NCBI GenBank assembly: GCA_948957135.1
Contig: CARDBT010000036.1
Coordinates: 1-40,743 of the forward strand
DNA length: 40,743 bases
Origin: COE1 sp910588595
GTDB lineage: Bacteria > Bacillota > Clostridia > Lachnospirales > Lachnospiraceae
Reading direction: 5' to 3'
The translations under genes were made by a program, and so were the position numbers. The first letter of the stretch is position 1, and each line of letters starts with the position of its first letter. The notes beneath the pieces were generated by a model that searched no databases, had not been told where the DNA came from, and worked only from the letters and a program-made list of their open reading frames with translations. Positions 15,712-23,005 of the stretch are shown here, one piece after another.

Positions 15712-18411
15712 CTACCCGGTTACAATGATTTTTTTCCAGTCCGTGATCACTTCCTCGCAGGCATCAGGATCCATGTCTGCAACTGCTTCGCAGAGTCTGA
15801 TGTACAGCTTGTGGTTTTCGTCGTCGAAACTGTACCCGTCAAGTGTATGTATGGCGTTGTCCATTTTGTCTGTATCGAGATCGTCGATCGCCTGCCTCAT
15901 CTCGGCGAAGACACTTGTCAAAACGTCTGCTGTGATCGGAGGTTTTCCTTCTTTGTCCTGCGTTTCAGGGAAGAAGGGGCTTAAGATATCACGGTAATGT
16001 GCATACATGGCGAGCAAGTCATCTGTATTGTGGATAATCATGTCGATCTCGCCTGTATTTCCGGCAGTTTCTAGTGCAGCGGCACGGTCGGATAGTTCGT
16101 CGGCACCGATCTGTTTGGACGCGCTCTTGAGGGCGTGGACTTCCACTGTATAATTGTGCCATTCCTCATTGTCCTTGTAGGTCTGTATCAGTCGGAGCTT
16201 CTTGGGGATGGCACGATAGTAATCCTCAAGGATCGTCATGAAGAGTTCTTCACTGCCTAGTAACTTTATAGCTTGCTGTATATTGAGTTCGGGAATGTCG
16301 GGCACCGTAATCTGTTTTTTTGCCGGAGTGCATTTGGTGGAGCCAGAGTGTTTCCTGATCTTTTCCGGGGGCAGCCACTTGCGTATCGTATTTATGAGCA
16401 TGCGCACTTCAATAGGTTTTGCGATGAAATCGTTCATGCCTTCCTTTATGAACATGTTCCTGACATCGCCGATGACATTGGCGGTGAGTGCGATGATCGG
16501 GACATTGTCGTACTCTGAGTGGAAACGCCGGATAATGTGCGTTGTCTCGATGCCGTCAAGCTCAGGCATCATATGATCCATCAGTATGAGGTCGTACATG
16601 GTTTCGTTGATCTTGCTGATAGCGGCGTTACCGCTGAGCGCAGTGTCAATCTCCATGTTGAGCGGTTCGAGTAGTCCCTGTGCCACAGTCAGGTTGATCG
16701 AATTGTCATCTACGATCAATATCCTGGCTGTCTCTGCGGTGAAATCGTAGTACTCATCCGAGGATGGGCTGTCATACTGACTGAACACTTCGTGGTTGTA
16801 GATACCTGCCAGCGACATGACGGAGAGCGGTTTGTGTACCACCATTACGTTTGTCGGGTTATAATCTACGGAAGTGTCATAAGGGGCAGCGACGATCGTG
16901 TTCAGCTCAGGATGTTTGTCAACAAAATCCTGGAGTTCCTTGTTGAAACTGTCATAAGGGACAAAAAGGTAGATGTCCTTAAGGCTGTCAACATTTTCTG
17001 TCAGGTAGGACAGTACATTTTCATCTTTCAGGTCTGTATAGTCGATGTCAAGCTTGTGCATATCTCTTTTCAGCTGAATCTGGGCGTAGGTGTTATCCAG
17101 AAAGCCCACGGCATGACACGGTGGATTTTCGGTGAGTGCTATGGACGCATCTGCATCGATAACCTTCTGGGGGATCGTGAAGGAAAAGGTGGAACCCTCG
17201 CCGTACACGCTCTCCACAGAAATGTCGCCGTTCATAAGGGCAATCAGCTGTTTGCTGATCGCAAGTCCCAGTCCCGTACCTTCGATATTGCGGTTTCGTT
17301 TGCTGTCAACCTGCTGGAAGGATTTAAAGAGCTTTCCGATATCTTCGGACTTGATGCCGATACCGGTGTCTGACACGGAGAACAGCAGATTGATGGTATC
17401 TTCGGAAACCTGTTCAAAATCATATTTTAGACAGATCTGTCCCACTCTGGTGAACTTGGTGGCATTGTTTGCAAGGTTAGTGATGACCTGCTTGATGCGG
17501 ACAATATCGCCGAAAAGGACTTTGGGGATGTCAGGATTGACATCGAGCACAAGTTCTACGTCGTCCCTGTCAATGCGCGTGCTGATGATCGTTGCAATAT
17601 CATTGATCATCGATGCAGGTTCATAGTTGGCAGTCACGATATCCATTTTGCCGGATTCGATCTTGGAAAAGTCAAGGATATCATTGATGATAGTCAGCAG
17701 TGACTTTCCGGCAGTCTTGATCTGGTTGATGTAGTTTTTCGCCGCGGGTGACATTTCTTCGCGCAGCGCCATCTCTGCCATGCCGATGATCGCGTTCATG
17801 GGCGTACGCAGCTCGTGGCTTGTGTTTGCAAGAAAATCGGACTTCATGTTCGCGGCTTTTTCGATCTCGATGTTTGCCTCCTTCATGATGTACTTGTGGT
17901 AGGCGATGCTCGAGAGGGCGCTTGTGAGCGTGTAGAGAAACAGGGCAGCATTTTCAAGTTTGTCTTTCTCGATGACCGGAACGCTCATGACCGACTGAAG
18001 ATAGTTGATGAGGTCGATGCCGATCTCAGCGGCAACCTGCATGATCCGCGTGATGTCGGGTGGTGCGGTGAGTACCTGGCCTCCGACGAAGCATCCGACC
18101 ATCTTGTCGCCTGCCATGATCGGTGCGGCAAAATCCATAAGTCCTGCATGACAGAAGTATGTTACGGATGATCCTACTTTTAAGGCGAGCTCGGCACCGT
18201 GCTTGTCACATTGCTGGCAGCGCAGGCATCCGATCGGTGAGTTTCGGGTATACTTGTTGCAAAAGTCGGTAAAATTAGTTCCCTTAGTGACTGGAACGCC
18301 CTCGGCATCAGTGATGATGGCTGCAAACCCTGTCATTTTTGAAAAGGAGTCCTGCAGACGTTGGAGCATTTCCACCTCGAAGAGATCCGTGAGGATTATC
18401 TCATTATTCAT
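15712..18411 (-). CDS. PocR-domain hybrid sensor histidine kinase with receiver and HPt
   Basis: 899 residues, no membrane segment. Order: PocR sensory domain (about 1-165; conserved Cys cluster CLRCQQCDKHG and a later CHAG), HisKA with SHELRTPMN (His199), HATPase (to about 420, with DTGIGI and GTGLGLAIS), a degenerate receiver-like stretch lacking the phosphoacceptor Asp (about 430-555), a true receiver (ILIVDDN, Asp612 in LILMDHMMPELDG) and a C-terminal HPt domain (His759 in VHALKSASKQIG). This is a full phosphorelay in one cytosolic protein. PocR domains bind small ligands, propanediol-type in the founding member. AAAGGAG precedes the ATG at 18411. It is the second gene of a minus-strand operon after the receiver protein at 18436-19326, its probable partner. 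Confidence 0.9.
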   Translation of the reverse strand: MNNEIILTDLFEVEMLQRLQDSFSKMTGFAAIITDAEGVPVTKGTNFTDFCNKYTRNSPIGCLRCQQCDKHGAELALKVGSSVTYFCHAGLMDFAAPIMAGDKMVGCFVGGQVLTAPPDITRIMQVAAEIGIDLINYLQSVMSVPVIEKDKLENAALFLYTLTSALSSIAYHKYIMKEANIEIEKAANMKSDFLANTSHELRTPMNAIIGMAEMALREEMSPAAKNYINQIKTAGKSLLTIINDILDFSKIESGKMDIVTANYEPASMINDIATIISTRIDRDDVELVLDVNPDIPKVLFGDIVRIKQVITNLANNATKFTRVGQICLKYDFEQVSEDTINLLFSVSDTGIGIKSEDIGKLFKSFQQVDSKRNRNIEGTGLGLAISKQLIALMNGDISVESVYGEGSTFSFTIPQKVIDADASIALTENPPCHAVGFLDNTYAQIQLKRDMHKLDIDYTDLKDENVLSYLTENVDSLKDIYLFVPYDSFNKELQDFVDKHPELNTIVAAPYDTSVDYNPTNVMVVHKPLSVMSLAGIYNHEVFSQYDSPSSDEYYDFTAETARILIVDDNSINLTVAQGLLEPLNMEIDTALSGNAAISKINETMYDLILMDHMMPELDGIETTHIIRRFHSEYDNVPIIALTANVIGDVRNMFIKEGMNDFIAKPIEVRMLINTIRKWLPPEKIRKHSGSTKCTPAKKQITVPDIPELNIQQAIKLLGSEELFMTILEDYYRAIPKKLRLIQTYKDNEEWHNYTVEVHALKSASKQIGADELSDRAAALETAGNTGEIDMIIHNTDDLLAMYAHYRDILSPFFPETQDKEGKPPITADVLTSVFAEMRQAIDDLDTDKMDNAIHTLDGYSFDDENHKLYIRLCEAVADMDPDACEEVITDWKKIIVTG

Positions 18412-18435
18412 ATGACACTTCTCCTTTAAAGATTG

Positions 18436-19326
18436 CTAATCGATCAGTTCTCTAATTTTGGCGAGCAGAGAATCTTTTTCAACAGGTTTTAACAGATAGC
18501 CCTGTGGTTTTAGTGCAAGCGCATTTTTGATTTTCTCGACGTCGTTGATCCCGGTGAGGAATACGACAGGGATGGTTGCCAGGTAGGGATCCTTGCGGAG
18601 TTCTTCGAGGACAGCCGGACCGTTCATGTCAGGCATCTCATAGTCGAGGAGGATCAGGCTGACTTCCTTTGTGTTCAGAAAACGCAGCGCGATCTTTCCG
18701 CTGATGGCAGTGGCGACCTCATATTTGGAATCAAGATAGCCCTTGATCGTCTTGTGGATGATGGTGGCATCGTCGATGACGAGGATGCGATGGCGGTCAG
18801 GGGATTCTGGCTGTCTTGCGCTGTCCTTCTGCGCAGGATCCTTCTCGATCTCCTCCAGGGCGTTGTCGAGCTTTGCCAAGGTGTCAAAAGCGCTGCTGGC
18901 GTTGGTGTCGAGCGCTTTTGAGAGCGGGGAGTCTGCTGCCGAGGACAGGAACGCCTTGTGCTTTTTGATGAATCTTGTGATCGTATCCTCCATATCGGTT
19001 GTGGACATAGGCAGCTTGATGCTCAGTTCCGGCACACAGTTTGGAATCTTTGATGCGAAATCCAGACTGGCAGAATCGCCGATCGCGGCAAAGGGAATGT
19101 CATGTTTGCCGAGCACATCGTGAAAGCTTGCGATCGTCACAAGGTCATCCCTTGTCTCTGCGCGCATACAGTAGATAAAAATATCCGGTTTAAAAAACTG
19201 GACATGATTTTTCAGGTCATCAAAGATCACGGATGATGTCACACAGTCAAAAGCGAAATCCATCTGTAAAAAGAAAGTACTGATGAGTTTTCTGCTGTTT
19301 CCAGCCAGCATTACCTTATACTTCAT
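18436..19326 (-). CDS. response regulator with pseudo-receiver and receiver domains
   Basis: 296 residues from the ATG at 19326, which has AGGAGG eight bases upstream; a longer frame to 19386 lacks a ribosome site. Residues about 1-125 look like a receiver fold whose phosphoacceptor position is not Asp (PDIFIYCM), then comes a charged, Ser/Asp-rich linker. The C-terminal 120 residues are a canonical receiver (ILVIDDA, LILLDYEMPDMNG, LTG, LLKPV). No DNA-binding or enzymatic output domain is present, so it probably acts by protein interaction or as a phosphate shuttle. The kinase gene starts 24 bases downstream on the same strand, making a phosphorelay between the HPt of the kinase and this receiver likely. 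Confidence 0.82.
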   Translation of the reverse strand: MKYKVMLAGNSRKLISTFFLQMDFAFDCVTSSVIFDDLKNHVQFFKPDIFIYCMRAETRDDLVTIASFHDVLGKHDIPFAAIGDSASLDFASKIPNCVPELSIKLPMSTTDMEDTITRFIKKHKAFLSSAADSPLSKALDTNASSAFDTLAKLDNALEEIEKDPAQKDSARQPESPDRHRILVIDDATIIHKTIKGYLDSKYEVATAISGKIALRFLNTKEVSLILLDYEMPDMNGPAVLEELRKDPYLATIPVVFLTGINDVEKIKNALALKPQGYLLKPVEKDSLLAKIRELID

Positions 19327-19463
19327 TGAAATGTCCTCCTGGGTGTTCGTCTTTGCTGTCGGTTCGTTTCCTGACAGCGGTATCATTACAATAGTATCAT
19401 AAATTGTGCAAATAATAAATAAAAAAGTTCAAAACGATGCAATTTGGTTTTTGCGAATGATAT

Positions 19464-19492
19464 TTGTATTCGGGCGGATAAAGCTGTATAAT
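19464..19492 (+). promoter_or_regulatory. sigma-A-type promoter for the NUDIX gene
   Basis: TTGTAT (19464-19469), 17-bp spacer, TATAAT (19487-19492), about 35 bp upstream of the start codon. A GTATCAT heptamer lies directly after the -10 box (19494-19500), and two further copies lie near the divergent gene (19380-19386, 19394-19400). Confidence 0.7.
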
Positions 19493-19527
19493 GGTATCAT
19501 ACATGATTGAAAAGGAGCTGGATGCTA

Positions 19528-20088
19528 ATGAGATTCAAAAGTATCAAAAAGAGAGAAGAGGGGAACTTTATCACGCGCTATGATGTAGCTTATGAGACGG
19601 AGGACCAAAAGGAAAAGATTTATGAGATCATCAGCCGCAATAAGGCGCTGGATTCGATCGAGGCGCTCAAGGGCAGCAGCCCCGATTCGGTCGTCATCAT
19701 TGCGACGGATGAGGGCGGCGGCAAGCTGCTGATCAACAAAGAGTTCCGCATGGCTGTCGGGGACTGGGTCTACAATTTTCCGGCAGGTCTGATCGACGAG
19801 GGCGAACAGCCTGTCGAGAGCGCTAAACGCGAGCTTTGGGAGGAGACGGGGCTGGAATTATATGAGATCGATGATTTTATCGGGCAAAGCTACAGCGCAG
19901 TCGGTTTCAGCAATGAGATCAATGTGTGCGTGGTGGGAAAGGCAAGGGGGACATTCAGACCAAGCACCTCTACCGTGGAAGAGATCGAACCGGGGTGGTA
20001 TACAAAGGCAGAGCTTCGAGAACTGCTAAAGACAGAGCGTTTTGCGGCAAGGACACAGGCATACAGCTACCTGTGGAGCAAAGAGTAG
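19528..20088 (+). CDS. NUDIX hydrolase, ADP-ribose pyrophosphatase-like
   Basis: About 186 residues. The NUDIX box is perfect: G-x5-E-x7-REL-x-EE-x-GL, reading GLIDEGE ... RELWEETGLEL, preceded by NFPAGL as in ADP-ribose pyrophosphatases. These enzymes cleave nucleoside diphosphates linked to another moiety using Mg2+ bound by the box glutamates. Start choice: GGAG at 19514-19517 is 10 bases before ATG 19528 and 4 before ATG 19522; a TTG at 19507 would overlap the ribosome site. It is monocistronic, with its own promoter, and converges on the radical SAM gene only 11 bases away. The exact substrate cannot be read from sequence. Confidence 0.88.
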   Translation: MRFKSIKKREEGNFITRYDVAYETEDQKEKIYEIISRNKALDSIEALKGSSPDSVVIIATDEGGGKLLINKEFRMAVGDWVYNFPAGLIDEGEQPVESAKRELWEETGLELYEIDDFIGQSYSAVGFSNEINVCVVGKARGTFRPSTSTVEEIEPGWYTKAELRELLKTERFAARTQAYSYLWSKE

Positions 20089-20099
20089 GGCAGGTGTAT

Positions 20100-20696
20100 T
20101 TAACTATATTTTCTGATCTTTAGATAGATGCCTCTGTCATCGGCGATCTTCTGGCATGCAGCGATCTCGTCTGCGGAAAGTACATCTACGATCGTTAGCT
20201 GCGTGTGTCCAAAAGCCGCCTGTGAGCGTGTGGCAAACTCAAGAAGTGCAGGGTATGCGCTCTCAAACTGCGGTCTTGTGACTGCCTGGTATTTCTCTGC
20301 TGTGGGCGCATTCAGGCTGATGGACACGCTGTCGATCACCTGTGCGAGCTCCGGAACAATATTGCGTCCGTGATACAGGCTGCCCAGCCCGTTCGTGTTC
20401 AGGCGGATGGATAGATGGTATTTTTCTTTTATGTAAGCCGCACTTGCCAGCAGGTTGTCGAGCGCGCAGGTGGGTTCTCCATAACCGCAGTACACCAGTT
20501 CACTATGCCCGGTAAAGTCAAAATCATCGATTGCCTGTATGATTTCCCCGAGTGTCGGCTCTGTCTTGTGCCACAGGGTTTCGGAATCGCCGACAGAGTC
20601 CCTGAATGACCGGACACAGAAAGTGCAGCTGCAGTCACAGCGGTTTGTGATGTTGGCGTAGACCTGGTTTTTGTAGGTATATAATATATCAGCCAT
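20100..20696 (-). CDS. TatD-linked radical SAM protein
   Basis: 198 residues. The cluster motif C-x3-C-x2-C is in NRCDCSCTFC (about residues 17-26), and CGYGEPT is the glycine-rich SAM-binding segment. RLNTNGLG and VSISLNAPT match the compact radical SAM family often encoded beside TatD nucleases (TIGR04038-like as I recall it). It binds a [4Fe-4S] cluster and cleaves S-adenosylmethionine; the substrate is unknown. The start is the ATG at 20696 with AGGAGG upstream; the open frame continues to 21317, but that part is the antisense shadow of its neighbour. It is the last gene of the operon after the ECF subunit (23-base gap) and pyridoxal kinase. No TatD gene is in the window. Confidence 0.85.
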   Translation of the reverse strand: MADILYTYKNQVYANITNRCDCSCTFCVRSFRDSVGDSETLWHKTEPTLGEIIQAIDDFDFTGHSELVYCGYGEPTCALDNLLASAAYIKEKYHLSIRLNTNGLGSLYHGRNIVPELAQVIDSVSISLNAPTAEKYQAVTRPQFESAYPALLEFATRSQAAFGHTQLTIVDVLSADEIAACQKIADDRGIYLKIRKYS

Positions 20697-20719
20697 GATA
20701 GACCTCCTGCAAGATAGTG

Positions 20720-21265
20720 TTAAACTGCATTGATAAACCTGGACTTTGCGTGCGTCCTGTCCAGTGCAGTGCCCAAGATGATAAAAAAGACAGCGCTGCC
20801 GCCGGACTGGATCAGACTGCCTGACATGGAGGCGATCAGTGCCGGCATAGTGCCGAAAAGTAGATACTCGGCGAGAAAATAGCCAAGACCCGATATAAAA
20901 TACGCGATAACGCAGGCAGCCACATTGCGCGCAGTGATGATCTTTGCCGATCTGCTGGTGAAGGGGAGTGCGACCAGCATCTTGATGATAACGGTGGCAG
21001 GTGCCCACAGGGGGGATGTCAGCAGGTCGGCGAGTCCGCCTCCGACCGCGGCGGCCGCCAGCGCATAGGGCGTGGGGAGCAGTGCTGCCGAGAGGTAGAT
21101 GACAGCGTCCCCAAAGTGGATATATCCGCCGTTGATGCCGGTGGGAATATGGCAGATATAGGCAGTCATGATCGTGATCATGGCAGCCATAAGTCCGGTG
21201 ACGGTCAGATATTTGAGCTTTGAGTGTCTCTTTTCGTCCGTTCCGGGCAGTGTGCGTGTTGTCAT
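20720..21265 (-). CDS. ECF transporter substrate-binding (S) component, probably for a B6 vitamer
   Basis: About 181 residues, with some five to six membrane segments and an N-terminal cytoplasmic stretch. The segment GGYIHFGDAVIYLSAALLPTPYA is typical of a clostridial ECF S-component family. S components bind a vitamin and pair with a shared energising module (EcfA, EcfA', EcfT), which is not encoded here. The ATG at 21265 is preceded by AGGAGG with a 9-base gap and overlaps the stop of the pyridoxal kinase gene by four bases (ATGA). That tight coupling argues that the cargo is pyridoxal, pyridoxine or pyridoxamine. The family is fairly secure, the substrate inferred from neighbours. Confidence 0.78.
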   Translation of the reverse strand: MTTRTLPGTDEKRHSKLKYLTVTGLMAAMITIMTAYICHIPTGINGGYIHFGDAVIYLSAALLPTPYALAAAAVGGGLADLLTSPLWAPATVIIKMLVALPFTSRSAKIITARNVAACVIAYFISGLGYFLAEYLLFGTMPALIASMSGSLIQSGGSAVFFIILGTALDRTHAKSRFINAV

Positions 21266-22137
21266 AGACAAATTCCTCCTGATTTTTCATCCAACAGCAA
21301 CGGCAGATATTTCTCAAAATAAATACCGTGGTTTTTGGGTACGTTGTCGCGGGATGCCTCCTCGATCGCCGGCCATAGGAAGCGGACGGCTCTCTGCATC
21401 GCCTCCCAGATGGTGAGTCCGTTGATCAGACTTCCGATAATGACAGAGGCGAACAGATCGCCGGTGCCGGAAAAGTTCTCACCGCGATACGGCGTTTCCG
21501 TGTAGTATCGGTCATCGGATGTGACAGCGAGGTTGCCTACAAAAGATTGTCCCGGCAGCCTGCGGACGATACCCGTTATGACGATCGTCTGTTCCGTGCG
21601 TGCTCTTGGAAGGAGCCTGCGCGCCGTGTCTTCTATATAGCTGAGATAGTCGGCTTCTGAAGCATGGCTGGTGAGTGTATCGTAGTCCATATCAGCAAGC
21701 AGACACAGTTCTGTCAGGTTTGGCGTGATGACACCTGCGTGCCGGGTCAGCTCTTTCATGCTGTCGAGAAGCTCCTGTGTGAAGATGCGGATGCGCTGCC
21801 CGTTGTCGCCCATGACGGGATCAGTGAGATAGAGCGTGTCTTTGGTGTGGAACTTTTCCAGGAAGTACAGGACATTGTGCATCTGTGCGGCGCTGCCTAG
21901 ATATCCCGAGTAGATGCCGTCAAAGGATACCTGCATGTCTTTCCACGCATCGGTGAAGTGGTTCATCCTGGCTGTATAATCGTCACAGTAATAGCTTGGA
22001 AATCCTGTCTGTGCAGACAGAATGGCGGTTGGCAGGGGACATGCCTGTATTCCGAGGACGGAGATGACAGGGATGGCGGCAGCCAGCGAACATTTTCCAA
22101 AACCGGACAGGTCGTTGATCAGGGCTATTTTTTTCAT
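21262..22137 (-). CDS. pdxK: pyridoxal/pyridoxamine kinase
   Basis: 291 residues of the ribokinase-like superfamily, PdxK/PdxY type. Visible motifs are INDLSGFGKCSLAAAIPV at the N-terminus, LSAQTGFPSY in the substrate lid, YLTDPVMGDNG, and the anion-hole/catalytic segment NFSGTGDLFAS with the catalytic Asp. It phosphorylates pyridoxal, pyridoxine or pyridoxamine with ATP in cofactor salvage. It is the first gene of a minus-strand operon and overlaps the ECF S component by four bases, coupling uptake to metabolic trapping. The start ATG at 22137 has AAAGGAAC about a dozen bases upstream. Alternative ribokinase-family roles such as thiD are less likely given the N-terminal motif. Confidence 0.9.
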   Translation of the reverse strand: MKKIALINDLSGFGKCSLAAAIPVISVLGIQACPLPTAILSAQTGFPSYYCDDYTARMNHFTDAWKDMQVSFDGIYSGYLGSAAQMHNVLYFLEKFHTKDTLYLTDPVMGDNGQRIRIFTQELLDSMKELTRHAGVITPNLTELCLLADMDYDTLTSHASEADYLSYIEDTARRLLPRARTEQTIVITGIVRRLPGQSFVGNLAVTSDDRYYTETPYRGENFSGTGDLFASVIIGSLINGLTIWEAMQRAVRFLWPAIEEASRDNVPKNHGIYFEKYLPLLLDEKSGGICL

Positions 22138-22167
22138 TGCGATAGTTGTTCCTTTCCCATAGGTGGT

Positions 22168-22195
22168 GTTATATTTTCCCGCTTGCGATAAGTAA
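22168..22195 (-). promoter_or_regulatory. possible promoter of the pdxK operon
   Basis: Reading the minus strand: TTACTT (22195-22190), a 16-bp spacer and TATAAC (22173-22168), about 30 bases before the pdxK start. Spacing and position are good, the boxes imperfect. The rest of 22196-22366 is AT-rich and shows no gene. Confidence 0.4.
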
Positions 22196-22366
22196 TACTA
22201 TACAGAAAAAGTGTCTGTGTGAAAATGGTCAATTTCTGAAAAATATGAGAGGACAGTTTGGGGCGGGATTTCAAATGGCAGATTTGAGGATATGAAAATG
22301 CATTGATGCGCTTTGGGGCTAATATACTGATTATGAAGGATCGTATGGAAGATCAGGGTGTATAAT

Positions 22367-22915
22367 ATGGATAACAGTAAAGAAGCGTTGACGTGCGACT
22401 GCAATTTTTCAGGGATCAAACCGGCAGTGATGGATCTGCCCTACCCGCCGATACGGGTGCGGGAGAGAAATCCGGGTTATGCGGATCTGATCGGTATCAG
22501 CTACTGCGGAATGATCTCAGAAATGTCTGCCGTGATGCAGTACATTAATAATGAGAGCCGCATGGCGGGCAGCAGATGTGCGGAGGGGAAGATCCTTCTG
22601 GGGATGGCGATCGCGGAGATGACCCATATGCAGATGCTGGCGGGGCTGATCAATCTGCTGGGCGGAAACGTCGGTTACACGTCGAGACAGGCAGGTGCAC
22701 AGCCGTGGATGTGGACACCGCAATGCCTCACGCTGCCGGAAAGGTTCGACAAGATGCTGCAGGCGGATCTGGAGAGGGAGCTTGCGGTGATCGATCAGTA
22801 TAACATGCACATCAGAATGATCGGTGATGACTACGTCAATTCTGTATTAAATAGAATCGTACAGGACGAACAGTATCACGTCATGCTGCTGCGGTCAATG
22901 ATGGACGCGGTATAA
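22367..22915 (+). CDS. ferritin-like di-metal protein
   Basis: About 182 residues. The four-helix ferritin-like pattern is visible: a first-helix Glu in MISEMSAVMQY, ExxH in AEMTHMQML, a third-helix Glu in ERELAVIDQY and a second ExxH in QDEQYHVMLL. These would bind two Fe or Mn ions. Relatives include spore-coat CotJC/manganese-catalase-like proteins and small rubrerythrin-like proteins. The N-terminus has two Cys (TCDCNF) and a Pro-rich stretch (DLPYPPIRVRERNPGYADL). ATG 22367 is preceded by AGGG about eight bases upstream; a GTG at 22358 in the same frame is the alternative. It stands alone. The fold is fairly certain, the reaction is not. Confidence 0.75.
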   Translation: MDNSKEALTCDCNFSGIKPAVMDLPYPPIRVRERNPGYADLIGISYCGMISEMSAVMQYINNESRMAGSRCAEGKILLGMAIAEMTHMQMLAGLINLLGGNVGYTSRQAGAQPWMWTPQCLTLPERFDKMLQADLERELAVIDQYNMHIRMIGDDYVNSVLNRIVQDEQYHVMLLRSMMDAV

Positions 22916-22937
22916 AAATCTTTCTGAAAATTTACGT

Positions 22938-22966
22938 TTGCATACGCCGGGGAAAAAGGCTATACT
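22938..22966 (+). promoter_or_regulatory. sigma-A-type promoter of the tRNA/sulfur operon
   Basis: TTGCAT (22938-22943), 17-bp spacer, TATACT (22961-22966). The first gene starts at 23006 after a strong GGGGAGG site. Confidence 0.7.
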
Positions 22967-23005
22967 AGGAACATGACAGAACGAGGGTGATAGGGGAGGT
23001 AAAAT

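Noticed and set aside
20697..21317. N-terminal extension of the radical SAM frame
   Set aside because: His/Arg-rich shadow of the ECF gene; the true start has AGGAGG at 20696.
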